NCBI GenBank assembly: GCA_963784995.1
Contig: CAWATZ010000006.1
Location: forward strand, 62,001 to 126,000
DNA length: 64,000 nt
Reading direction: 5' to 3'
From: CAWATZ01 sp963784995
GTDB lineage: Bacteria > Planctomycetota > Planctomycetia > Gemmatales > Gemmataceae
The translations under genes and the position numbers were made by a program. This document shows, piece by piece, positions 37,404 to 45,865 of the stretch. How positions within the stretch are numbered: position 1 is the stretch's first letter; every line of letters begins with the position of its first letter. Below the pieces are notes generated by a model. The model was not told the origin of the DNA. It searched no databases and saw only the letters and a list, made by a program, of their open reading frames with translations.

Positions 37404-39211
37404 GGGGAAACCAGCTGTAACAAGGAAGCCGGCTCGGGGTCCGGCGGAGGTTGGCGGTCGAGTACGCTATCGACCAGGTAATACAGCAGCTCGCGCAGCT
37501 CGGTGGGTTCAATCTCGTCGGCAATCGCTTCGGAACGGGCCCGGTACTTCTCAACCAGCTTCTCGGCCTTGAGGAAGACGCCCGCTCGCAGGAACACCTG
37601 CCGGACTCGCTCGATCAGGCCTGGTAACTTTTCGCCCTTGTGGTGCAATAATTGTACCAGTTCGGCCCGGTCGCGCGGTTGACTGCCTTCCAAAGCCAGG
37701 GCCAGCAGGAGCGTCGGGCGACCAGCAAGCACGTCCTGCCCGGCCAGCAATTTGTTGTCGCTATCGCCTTCCCAGTCCTTCAGGTCGTTGAGGATCTGGA
37801 AGGCCACACCCAGGTTCTTGCTAAATTCGACAATCGCTTTCTCGTAGGGGTCCGCGTCGCCGGCCAGGCGGATGCCGCTGTACAGGGCCGCCTCGAAGGC
37901 GGGGGCGGTCTTCAGGGCGTAGATTTTCAGGGCGTCCAGCGGCGTCAGCGTCTTGTCGGCACTGTCGCGCCACAGCAGCTCCGCTCCCTGGCCCTCCGAC
38001 AGTTTCAGGTGGGCATCGGCCAGCCGGTGCAGGATGTCGGCTGTGCAATCGCCGCCTAGCTCCTTCCGCTCCCGGCTGATCAGGCGATAGCCCAGCCCGA
38101 GCAGGTAATCGCCGATGTTGATAGCAATGCAAGTCCCGTACCGCCGATGGAGCGTCTCCTGGCCGTAGCGGTAGCTGTCATCGTCCTCGATGTCGTCGTG
38201 GACCAGCGACGCCTTGTGGAAGGCCTCGATGGCCAGGGCGATGCGCTTGACGCTATCGGGCAAATTGCAGCCCTCCGCCGACACGGTGCCCGGGGCCCCC
38301 TTGAGGGCGTCGTAGGCGGCCAGGGTGATGAACGGGCGAGAGCGCTTGCCGCCGCGGGCCAAGAAGTCATAGGCAATGCTCTCGTGGCCGGTCAAGGGAT
38401 CAGCCTTGGTTGGGGAGTTCTGCCCCATTCCGTTGCCATTCGTGCCTGCGGGCACAGCACGCGGCCGGGGCGCGAGCCGGCTGACCTCCGGCTCCTCGCA
38501 GGTCTGGTGGGCGGCCCGCATCAGGTGGACGTAGCCGCGGGTCTTGACGGGCGTTGGCTCGATCTTCAGGTCGATCATCTGGGAGACCCAGTCATCATCG
38601 ACCGAAGTGCTGCGGCAGTTGCTCGAAAGCAGCGGCGCGGCGACGCAAGGGATGCCGGCCAGGAGGATCTTGTCGATCGCCTTTTCCAGCACGTTCAGGC
38701 AAGCCACGCCGACAATGGCGTCCACGTGGCCGCTGACAATGATCTTCAGGACGATGGGCGTCCCCTCGGAGACCAGCACCTTGTAGCCCAGTTCCTCGGC
38801 CTTGACCTTGAAGTCGGCAACGCTGCAGGCGCCGCACTTCTTGCAGTCGAGGCCAAACTCGTCGTAGTCGGCCGGACAGCCCTCGGCGTTCTTCAGACAG
38901 TGCGGCAATAACAGCAGCCGGCGCTTGAAGTCGATGGCGGCGACCTGCTCGCGCCAGAACTCGTTGGCCAGGCAGACCATGGTGAAACCCAGGTACTGCT
39001 CGCCCAACTCGAGCTGCCGGAGCAGGGTCTCGCCCATCTCCTGGAGGGCGGGCCGGGTCAGCGGCCGGCCCTTGTCGATGGTCTGCATGAATCGGCCGGC
39101 CGCGTCGCGAACCTGATCGCGGAGCTGGCGGGTTTCCGGCATGACCTTGAAGGCCGCGGAGCTGGTTTTCTTGTCCTTCTTCTCGGCGCGGGGTTCGGCA
39201 ACGGTCGCCAC
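37400..39211 (-). CDS. DUF116-polyprenyl diphosphate synthase fusion
   Basis: 603 residues in two parts. The N-terminal half (about 60-240) is DUF116: LLLLPHCLKNAEGCPADYDE, the Cys cluster CKKCGACSVADFK, then IVLKIIVSGHVDAIVGVACL. The C-terminal half (about 275-590) is a trans-isoprenyl diphosphate synthase with GGKRSRPF, the first Asp-rich motif LVHDDIEDDD and the second NDLKDWEGD. Such enzymes join isopentenyl diphosphate units. The spacer (residues 245-275) is low complexity (PAGTNGNGMGQNSPTKAD), as in a true linker. No start for a separate synthase is evident. It is coupled to the chorismate-lyase-like gene (4-bp overlap) and follows the terpene cyclase gene by 29 bp. Confidence 0.9.
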   Translation of the reverse strand: MATVAEPRAEKKDKKTSSAAFKVMPETRQLRDQVRDAAGRFMQTIDKGRPLTRPALQEMGETLLRQLELGEQYLGFTMVCLANEFWREQVAAIDFKRRLLLLPHCLKNAEGCPADYDEFGLDCKKCGACSVADFKVKAEELGYKVLVSEGTPIVLKIIVSGHVDAIVGVACLNVLEKAIDKILLAGIPCVAAPLLSSNCRSTSVDDDWVSQMIDLKIEPTPVKTRGYVHLMRAAHQTCEEPEVSRLAPRPRAVPAGTNGNGMGQNSPTKADPLTGHESIAYDFLARGGKRSRPFITLAAYDALKGAPGTVSAEGCNLPDSVKRIALAIEAFHKASLVHDDIEDDDSYRYGQETLHRRYGTCIAINIGDYLLGLGYRLISRERKELGGDCTADILHRLADAHLKLSEGQGAELLWRDSADKTLTPLDALKIYALKTAPAFEAALYSGIRLAGDADPYEKAIVEFSKNLGVAFQILNDLKDWEGDSDNKLLAGQDVLAGRPTLLLALALEGSQPRDRAELVQLLHHKGEKLPGLIERVRQVFLRAGVFLKAEKLVEKYRARSEAIADEIEPTELRELLYYLVDSVLDRQPPPDPEPASLLQLVSP

Positions 39212-39240
39212 GGTGTCGATTCCTCAGATTCTGCGGGTGT

Positions 39241-41091
39241 TTAGTCCTTGTTACGTGTGCTGCGCAACCTCAATTGCAGAGCGCGTCCCAGCGCCGCAAC
39301 CGCGAATACTACCGGGTAACACTTCTCGAAATACCAGAGCTTGGCAAAGTAAAAGCCAATTGGGGTGGGGTCGGAGAGCCGGCCTGACTCGACTTCCTGG
39401 ACGAGCCAGTGCAAACCCTTATTCACGGCCGGGGCGATCCTTTCCTCCGGACCGCAGGCAGCCAGGAGGGCATCGACCGCCAGGGCGGTTTCCTCGATGC
39501 TCGAAGGCGTCCCGGCAGCGCCGCCCCAGCCACCGTCGGCGTTCTGGGTGGAGAGCAGCCAGCGAACGCCGTGCTGGGCGGCGGGCAGCCTCATCTTATC
39601 GAGATCCCGAAACGCGGCCAGTACCCGGCTCGTGCCATAAGTCGGGTTGATCTCCTCCGGAGTGTGCTGATTGCCGAACCACAAGGGCAACCAGGAACCA
39701 TCCGCCCGCTGACTCCGCTTCAGATAGGCCAGCCCCCGGTTGAACGCCCGCCCCACCCGGGCCCGGAAGGCGGCGTGGTCCGGGCCCACGATCTCTCGCC
39801 AGCGCCAGAGCGCCCTCATGGCGTGCGCGGTCAGGTCCACGCCGCTGCGATCGAACGGCAGCTTGCCCCATCCCCGGCAGAAGGTCGGCCAGCCGCCGTC
39901 GCGGTTTTGCAAGTCGAGCAACCAGCGCAGGGCCGAGCGAACGGTGTGCCCCAGGTCCACTCCCGGTAGAGGATTCAACCCCGGCAACCGCGAAAGGTTG
40001 TACAGGGCGAGCAAGGCCCCCGGCGTGTCGTCCGCGTCGGGCACGCTGCCGGACAGGTACGACCAGCCCCAGCCGCCCGGATCGGCCCCGGTGTAGGGAT
40101 GGCGCTCGATCACCTGCTGGTGGATCAGCCAGCGGTACAGTGGCTCCAGGTTCTCCAAACTCCCCAGGTCCCCGGCCATCGCCAGGGCATTGATGCTCAG
40201 GGTGGTGACCCAGACGGAGAGGTTGGTATCGATGGGCCAGCTGCCGTCAGGCCGGACGCCGCCGACCAGGAACTCGACGCATTTGCGGACCACGGCATGA
40301 TCGGCCTGGCCGCTGCTGACCAGGCCCAGCGTCACAAAACTGGTCAGCGGGGCGGCTTCGAGGAAGCCGCCGCTGACCGGCTGGATCTTCTGCAAGACGT
40401 GCAAACTGGGCGAGATCGAGCGACGGCGGATCAGGCGCAGAGGAAAGGGAGGCGGCCGATGATGGAAGATCGACTGGCCAATCGCGATCAGTGCGGGCAA
40501 GGCGTAGCTGACGACGGGCAACTGGAGGAAGCGAAACCACGATTGCGGGAAGCAGGCCAGCTCGAAAGGGAGAGCGGGCACCTCGTTCCAGCCGACCAGG
40601 CCGGCGAGGGCGCTGGTCATGAGAATCGGGACGGAGAAGGTGCGATCCTGGCCGTAGCGGCGGCGGATGGCCTCGGCCAGCTGCTCGGGCGTCGAGCCGT
40701 AGCGAGCGGCCAGCCAGGCTTCGGCCCGGTGGAGGGTGTCGGAGTGAGCGGCCGCGGTGCCGGTGAGGTGGAACGCGGCCCGGCAGAGCATGGCGGTGGA
40801 GACGTTGCTGAAGCTGCGGACGGTGTCGCCCCAACCGCCATCGGCGTTCTGATGGGCGACCAGCCAGCGGATGCCGGACTGGATCAGGGAGTCGAAAGTG
40901 CCAAGGGCGGTGGTGGCTTTCTGGACGTGAGCGAGGGCGCTGACGGCGGTGGCGGTGGAGAGGGCGGAGGTGGACAGCTCGCCGATCCAGTGACCGTCGG
41001 GAGTGCGTTCGGCGAGCAAGGCGGAGCGGGCGAGGGAAAAGGCGTGTCGGAGTCGATCAGTGGTCAGGTCCACGGCAGAGAAACACTCCAC
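39241..41091 (-). CDS. Squalene-hopene cyclase-like triterpene cyclase
   Basis: 616 residues, near the family's 620-650. The protonating motif is VPDADDTPGALLALY (DxDD). QW-type repeats recur: NADGGWGDTVRSFSNVSTAM, QNRDGGWPTFCRGWGKLPFD, NADGGWGGAAGTPSSIEETA. The C-terminal FEKCYPVVFAVAALGRAL fits the membrane-contact end of the family. SHC-type enzymes fold squalene or related polyprenes into pentacyclic hopanoids. Start codons are GTG (41091 or 41073). With the downstream prenyl synthase fusion it makes a three-gene isoprenoid operon. Some residues of the classical aromatic cavity look altered, so another polyprene may be the substrate. Confidence 0.88.
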   Translation of the reverse strand: MECFSAVDLTTDRLRHAFSLARSALLAERTPDGHWIGELSTSALSTATAVSALAHVQKATTALGTFDSLIQSGIRWLVAHQNADGGWGDTVRSFSNVSTAMLCRAAFHLTGTAAAHSDTLHRAEAWLAARYGSTPEQLAEAIRRRYGQDRTFSVPILMTSALAGLVGWNEVPALPFELACFPQSWFRFLQLPVVSYALPALIAIGQSIFHHRPPPFPLRLIRRRSISPSLHVLQKIQPVSGGFLEAAPLTSFVTLGLVSSGQADHAVVRKCVEFLVGGVRPDGSWPIDTNLSVWVTTLSINALAMAGDLGSLENLEPLYRWLIHQQVIERHPYTGADPGGWGWSYLSGSVPDADDTPGALLALYNLSRLPGLNPLPGVDLGHTVRSALRWLLDLQNRDGGWPTFCRGWGKLPFDRSGVDLTAHAMRALWRWREIVGPDHAAFRARVGRAFNRGLAYLKRSQRADGSWLPLWFGNQHTPEEINPTYGTSRVLAAFRDLDKMRLPAAQHGVRWLLSTQNADGGWGGAAGTPSSIEETALAVDALLAACGPEERIAPAVNKGLHWLVQEVESGRLSDPTPIGFYFAKLWYFEKCYPVVFAVAALGRALQLRLRSTRNKD

Positions 41092-41560
41092 GGCAAGGCC
41101 CGGTCAGGCGACGGGAGTGTTTTACGGCTCGGAGGCGAAAATGCCACGGTGCCAAGGGGGATAAGAGCGGTCGGCTGCCGAGCTACTGACCTCCGGTGGC
41201 CTGCCTGCACTGTCGGCCGAACCTGATCGGACGATAGTGCTGGACTGTGCCTGGCTGGCAGATCTTCCTTCCACGGCGTAACGCCGCAGCAAACGCTACC
41301 TCCGGACAGCCGGCCGCTCTCCCGCTTGGTGTAGGCCAGGACGAGGAAGCAGGCAAGGGAGATCGCGACCAGAACACATCCTTTTTTGCCTGGTTGCCGG
41401 GCATGGACCAGACTACAATGGGTTCTGGTTTGCAACGATTGCAGCTGGGGCGGCCTTGCAGCGCAGCGGTGTTGTGCGGCGAACCGAGTGACGTTCGGGA
41501 GTCATCGGCAGAACGGGAGTCGCGCAAACACGAGTCTCGAAATGGGATAGGGAGCCGGAC
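41092..41560. other. Gene-free divergent region
   Basis: 469 bp between the triterpene cyclase (minus) and the sigma factor (plus). A 123-residue minus-strand frame crosses it (41064-41435) with one hydrophobic run, but it lacks a ribosome site and family features, so I do not call it. I see no repeat or clear promoter pair; the last 60 bases before 41561 are purine-rich with GGGAG 8 bases before the GTG. Confidence 0.4.
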
Positions 41561-42176
41561 GTGACAACAGAGCAGCCAACGCTGACTTCTCTCCTGAAGC
41601 AGGTCCAGGCAGGTTCCCAGGAGGCGGCGCAAACGCTGTACGACCTCTACGCCTCCCACGTGCGCCAGGTGATCCGCTTGCGTCTCTCGGATCGGCTGCG
41701 CCGGCGGTTTGATTCCCTGGATTTCTGCCAGGACGTCTGGGCATCGATCTTCACCTCTCCCCCGGAGCCGGACGCCTTTGAGTCGCCGGAGAAATTCGTT
41801 GCGTTCCTGACCCGCATGGCCCAGAACAAGGTGACCGACGCTACCCGGCAGCAACTGGGGACGGAGAAATACGATCTCGGTCGCGAGGAACCGTTCAGCC
41901 GGAGCAACGAAGGCAAGGTCCCGGTGCGACTCTTTGCCCGCGAGGACACTCCCAGCGTCCTCGCCGCCAGCAAGGAGGCGTGGGACAAGCTCCTCGTCAG
42001 CTTGCCTCCGGTACACCGGCGCGTCCTGGTGCTGCTTCACCAGGGAAAGACTCAGGAGGAGACGGCCGCGAAGCGCAGGCCGGCCTGCCGGCCGGAGCGC
42101 ACGCAGGCGTGCGGGGGTCACCCGGAGGACCGTCGAACGGATCTATGCCCGTGCCGTGCAGCAGCTCCGTTCCTGA
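41561..42176 (+). CDS. ECF sigma factor interrupted by a palindromic element
   Basis: GTG start at 41561 with GGGAG upstream. Region 2 is SLLKQVQAGSQEAAQTLYDL, RLRRRFDSLDFCQDVWASIF and FVAFLTRMAQNKVTDATRQQ, the planctomycete ECF pattern. Region 4 starts PPVHRRVLVLLHQGKTQEET but is split after AAK by the element at 42072-42112. Beyond it the helix-turn-helix resumes in another frame as VTRRTVERIYARAVQQLRS with a TGA at 42174-42176. As read, the protein runs into 42199 with a scrambled end. Removing 40 bases rejoins the halves. A kinase gene follows at 42207, the usual sigma-kinase pairing. Confidence 0.8.
42072..42112 (+). repeat. AGCGC palindromic element, 41-nt form, inside sigma factor gene
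   Basis: It starts AGCGCAGGCCGGCCTGCC and ends GCGCACGCAGGCGTGC. It contains a 14-nt perfect palindrome (GCAGGCCGGCCTGC) and a 7-bp hairpin at the 3' end (GCACGC-AG-GCGTGC). It falls inside the region 4 helix-turn-helix coding sequence and shifts the frame by one. The flank has a G5 run (42113-42117). Confidence 0.9.
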
Positions 42177-42206
42177 AACCGGTTCTCCCGCCGCATTGAC
42201 TGGACC

Positions 42207-44379
42207 GTGAAGTATTGGGATATCGCAGCGAACCTGGATTACAGACGAGTCATGGCGGAAATGAGCCCAGAAGCACGAGCAGACGGTTGCATCCGAGAGG
42301 AGAGCTGGTCGGTCCTCCTGGAGGCAGCTTACTTTGAATACTGCTGCCTCGAGCAAGAGGGCCAGGCCGTCGATCTCCAGGCCTTCTGTGCGCGCTATCC
42401 AGGGATGCACGGCGCTCTGTGGATTCTCTTGCAGAGTCACCAGTTTCTGGAGAACAACCCGCACCTGCTGATTCGCGAGCCCAACTGGCCGCAGCCCGGC
42501 GCGACCTTTCGGGGTTTCCGCCTGGAACGGCTGCTCGGGCAAGGGTCGTTTGCCCGGGTCTTCCTGGCCCGCCAGCTGGCCCTCGGCGGCCGGCTGGTGG
42601 CTTTGAAGCTCTCGACTCGAACGGGCGCCGAAGCGCACGTGCTCGGGCGGCTGGTGCATCCCAACGTCATCCCCGTCTTTTCGGTGGAGCGCGACGAGGC
42701 CACCGAACTCACGGCCCTGTGCATGCCGTATTTCGGAGACGCGACCCTGCTGGACGTGCTGGTTCAGCTCCAGGCCGCTACCGCGCTGCCACGGAACGCG
42801 GCCGTCCTGCTGGACGTGCCCAGGCGGTTGGCCGCCGCGCTGCCGCTGGAAAACGTGTTGCCACCGCCGCGCGTCCTGGTCCAGGGCAGCTACGAGGAAG
42901 GGGTGCGTCATCTCGGCAGCCAGCTCGTGGACGCGCTGGCCTACCTCCACGAGCAGGGCATTGTCCACCGCGACCTGAAACCGTCCAACATCCTGCTCAC
43001 GCCTGCCGGGACGCCCCTGCTGCTGGACTTCAACCTCTGCGCCGCGGTCGAGCAAAACGATGCCGAACATGGGGGATCGGTCAGGTACATGGCTCCCGAG
43101 ATCCTGGGGGCCATGATCCAGCAGGATGCCCCGGCGCCGCTCGATGGGCGTGCCGACCTCTTCTCCCTGGGAGTCATCCTTTACGAGCTGCTGACCGGTT
43201 GCCACCCGTTTGACCCACTGCCGAGGGAGCTGGACACGAAGGAATCCTGGCAGCAGTTGCTGAAGTGCCAGCAGGCGGGCAGCCGGCCTGTCCGGGCTTT
43301 GAACCCCCGCGTCGATCCCCAGCTGGGCGCCCTGGTGGATCAGTGTTTGTCCTGGGATGCCGCTCGGCGTCCGCCCCTCGCACGCCTGCGTGCGCTCCGG
43401 CCGGCAGGCCGGCCTGCGCTTCGCCGCCGTCGCGGCCTTGCGTCCACGCATCAGTTTCGTAACCCGCGTGCGGGCCCTGGCAACCCACCGTCCACGGACC
43501 GTTGCTGCTCTCCTGGTGTCGGGGCTCCTTGCTGTCCCGGCACTGGCGCTGGCGTTGTCCGGCGGGTTGCTCGGGACGGAGTTGGAACGCGGCCGGGAAG
43601 CGTACCGTCAGGGGCGGTACGAGCAGGCCGTGGTCCATTTCGATCGAGCGCTGGCAACCGACCCCAACGACGCCCAGGGATGGTTTGCGCGCGGACTGGC
43701 CTACCAGAAACTGGGGCAGTCGGATCGCAGGAACTACGCCCACGCCGCGGCGGACTTCGAGGGGGCCTGGCGCCTCGACCCGCAAGGAAAAAGCAAAGCC
43801 TGTCTGGGTTACTGTTTGCAGGCGCGAGGACAATCTCTGGAGGCCGCTCTGGTGTATGAGGAGGCCATCCAGAGCGGTTACGCTCCGGCCGAGTTGCTCA
43901 ACAACCTCGGTGCCGCGGAATGGGCCCTGGCCCGTCTGGCTCTGGCCGAACAGCACCTCAGCGCTGCCATCAAGCTCGAACCACGCCTTCAGGCAGCCTA
44001 CCATCACCGCGCTCTTGTCTATCTGCAACTCGCACGCCAGCAGACGGCGCCCGATGCCGCGTTACGCCGGGACAAGTTCCTCCGCGCGGGCATCGCAGAC
44101 GCGAACAAGGCCCTTGCACTTGGGCCGCCCTCAGGGGAATTGTTTTACGACGCCGCTCAACTGTGTGGAGTGGCCGCACGTACTCACCCGGTGTGGGCGA
44201 ACCCAGCACTGGACTACCTCGACCAGGCCTTGCGTTACGGCGTCAAGCCGAAGCAACTTGCCGACAAGGCCTGGGTCGCCCTGCACAAGGAACCCCGTTT
44301 CCAGGCACTCGAAAAACGCTCTCCCGTTCCTCACCCGGCATTCAAGGCCGTGCGCATCCTGCCTCCCGTGAAAGAGTAA
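42207..44379 (+). CDS. Ser/Thr kinase-TPR protein interrupted by a palindromic element
   Basis: The N-terminus (LEAAYFEYCCLEQEGQAVDL) is the usual head of sigma-linked planctomycete kinases. The kinase domain has LERLLGQGSFARVFLARQLA, VALKLS, VHRDLKPSNILLTP and, at the DFG site, LLLDFNLCAAVE (DFN). After ARRPP the element at 43380-43420 shifts the frame; the second frame continues AALRPRISFVTRVRALATHR, a membrane segment (VAALLVSGLLAVPALALALS) and TPR units (EAYRQGRYEQAVVHFDRALA and others) to a TAA at 44379. Excising 40 bases gives ARRPPLFAAVAALRPR in frame. The start is GTG 42207 or ATG 42252. Probably a membrane-anchored receptor kinase acting with the 41561 sigma factor. Confidence 0.82.
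43380..43420 (-). repeat. AGCGC palindromic element, 41-nt form, inside kinase gene
   Basis: Reverse-orientation copy (reads GCACGCCTGCGTGCGCTCC... on plus and ends GGCCTGCGCT). It is identical to the 42072 copy. It separates the kinase catalytic domain from the membrane-TPR part and shifts the frame by one; the left flank has a C4 run. Confidence 0.9.
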
Positions 44380-44445
44380 GGGCTGCTCTCCAGGCATGGT
44401 TAGGCGCGACGCGGAGCACGCCGGCCACAACCTTCGCGCTCCTGT

Positions 44446-44484
44446 CCCGTGGGTCGCGCAGCGCACCCACGGGGACCATTTTTT
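44446..44484 (+). terminator. Hairpin plus T-run after the kinase-TPR gene
   Basis: The hairpin 44446-44473 (CCCGTGGGT ... ACCCACGGG, 9-bp outer stem) is followed by GACCA and T6 (44479-44484), the layout of an intrinsic terminator. It is also a short copy of the 12504 element. The AT-rich stretch 44480-44560 that follows probably contains the promoter of the 44674 gene. Confidence 0.65.
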
Positions 44485-44673
44485 GCAAAAAAACTTTTTC
44501 GCAATGTCTCAATGCTGGGTCAAATCTCGATTATTAATAGGAGAAGCTTCTCACCTTTTTACCAACACCGTCCCGGAACCCTGAGTGCGGTTTGACTGCC
44601 GCCGTGCTCCTGCGTGATCGGTGCGCGCCGGCAGGGGGACTGACTTGCGCCTGTGAGAAAGGTGGAATGAAGC

Positions 44674-45422
44674 ATGTGGAAGACTCTGCTTACGTGGTGG
44701 CAAAGGCCAGCAAGACGTGCCAGCGCCCAGCCGGTCCGGCTCTTTCTGGAGCATCTGGAATCGCGCTGGTGTCCCTCGTCTGGAGGGGGAGGGGGAGGGG
44801 CGCCGACGTTGACTTACAACGTCACCCAGACCGGCGGCCAGACCGTCCTGATCTCCGGCACGGTCACGGACCAGAACCCCAGCTCGGTGGACATTTCCTT
44901 CACGGGCGTGGTCAACACCAGCATCACCGCATCCGCCAACGGGACCTTTTCCGTCTCGACGACGGCCTCCGCCCTGGGAGAAATTGACGGCGTGGACAAA
45001 GGTGGCCCAGCAGTTGAGTTCGCCGCCACCCCGGGTTGCGCTGCGCTCCACCCGGGGCTCTATTCCCCAGGACAGGAGTAAAGCCCCGGGTGGAGCGCAG
45101 CGCAACCCGGGGGAGTTCGCCGGTCGTCCCCTTCAACCTGACGAACAACCCGCCGCAGATCGTGAATTTCCAGGCCGTCCAGGTGACGGGCAACATCTGG
45201 ACGCTGAGCGGACAGGTCCAGGATGCCTGCGCCAGCGGGTTGGTGGTGACCTTCGGCGGGTTTCCCGAGCTGGACGGGCAGACGGTCCTGACGGATGACA
45301 ACGGCAACTTTTCTTTTGCGGTCACGCTGGCCGATGGCGAGTACGGAACCGCGACCGCCCAGACCTGCGATGGCTGGGACATGGAGTCCAACGTCGCCGA
45401 GTGGTACATCAACCCGGCCTAG
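44674..45422 (+). CDS. Exported Ig-like repeat protein interrupted by a palindromic element
   Basis: The N-terminus carries the planctomycete export motif (PVRLFLEHLESRWCPS). Two beta-sandwich repeats follow: TLTYNVTQTGGQTVLISGTV with VTDQNPSSVDISFTGVVNTS, and after the element VNFQAVQVTGNIWTLSGQVQ, LTDDNGNFSFAVTLADGEYG, to a TAG at 45422. The frame changes twice. The first change is at the AAA run 44998-45000: one base less would give DKVAQQLSSP. The second is at the element 45026-45112 with its duplicated 10-bp target. Repaired, the protein is about 215 residues. Surface-exposed; function unknown. Confidence 0.7.
45016..45122. repeat. CCCGGGTTGCGC palindromic element with 10-bp target duplication
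   Basis: The element 45026-45112 begins CCACCCCGGGTTGCGCTGCG and ends AGCGCAACCCGGGG; the arms are near-complete complements with a small central loop. The flanks carry the same 10 bases, GAGTTCGCCG, at 45016-45025 and 45113-45122, as left by transposition. A second copy is at 46568-46657. Confidence 0.8.
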
Positions 45423-45478
45423 CGTCCGATACGCAGACGGCAACAGGACCACACCAGGCCGCCCGATCGGAACCAACG

Positions 45479-45820
45479 ATGCACAAAAGCAAAGACGTGG
45501 ACCGCCTCGTCGAGCGAACCCAGAGCGGGGATGCCGATGCGGCGGCGATCATCCGCCGCCAGGTGAAGCCTCTCCTTGCCTGCAGGCTCCGCTGGAACCT
45601 GCAGGGAGAGGGAGGCACGACAGGGGTGGACCAGGTGCTGAGCGAATTCCTCCACGAGCAGTCGGCGACGGTCGATCGCGCGACCCTGGCGGAACCGAAG
45701 GAAATCGAGCGCCTCGCTGAGATCCTCACCGACCGATTCATGAACCGTCTGGCCGCACAGGGCGCAGTCGAGACAACCGTGCCGTACCAGCGAACCGTGC
45801 GCATGCCAGCGGTTCGCTGA
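45479..45820 (+). CDS. Hypothetical protein between signalling genes
   Basis: 113 residues from ATG 45479 (MHKSKDVDRLVERTQSGDAD), largely helical. AAAIIRRQVKPLLACRLRWN and LVERTQSGDADAAAI faintly recall the start of ECF sigma region 2, but no region 4 follows, so I leave it as hypothetical. It lies 46 bp before the hybrid kinase gene. Confidence 0.5.
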   Translation: MHKSKDVDRLVERTQSGDADAAAIIRRQVKPLLACRLRWNLQGEGGTTGVDQVLSEFLHEQSATVDRATLAEPKEIERLAEILTDRFMNRLAAQGAVETTVPYQRTVRMPAVR

Positions 45821-45865
45821 GCCGCGCTGCCGGCACAAGCACCCGCCCTCGCAGAGAGCCTTTGC

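Noticed and set aside
41064..41435. Minus-strand frame of 123 codons with one hydrophobic stretch
   Set aside because: No ribosome site, overlap with the cyclase start, and no recognisable family.
41183..42121. Minus-strand 312-codon frame across the sigma factor gene
   Set aside because: Antisense to a clear ECF sigma region 2; reads through the palindromic element and lacks any motif.
44446..44473. Short palindrome considered as a tRNA or small RNA arm
   Set aside because: It has no cloverleaf arms or conserved T-loop; it matches the outer part of the 12504 repeat and is followed by a T-run.
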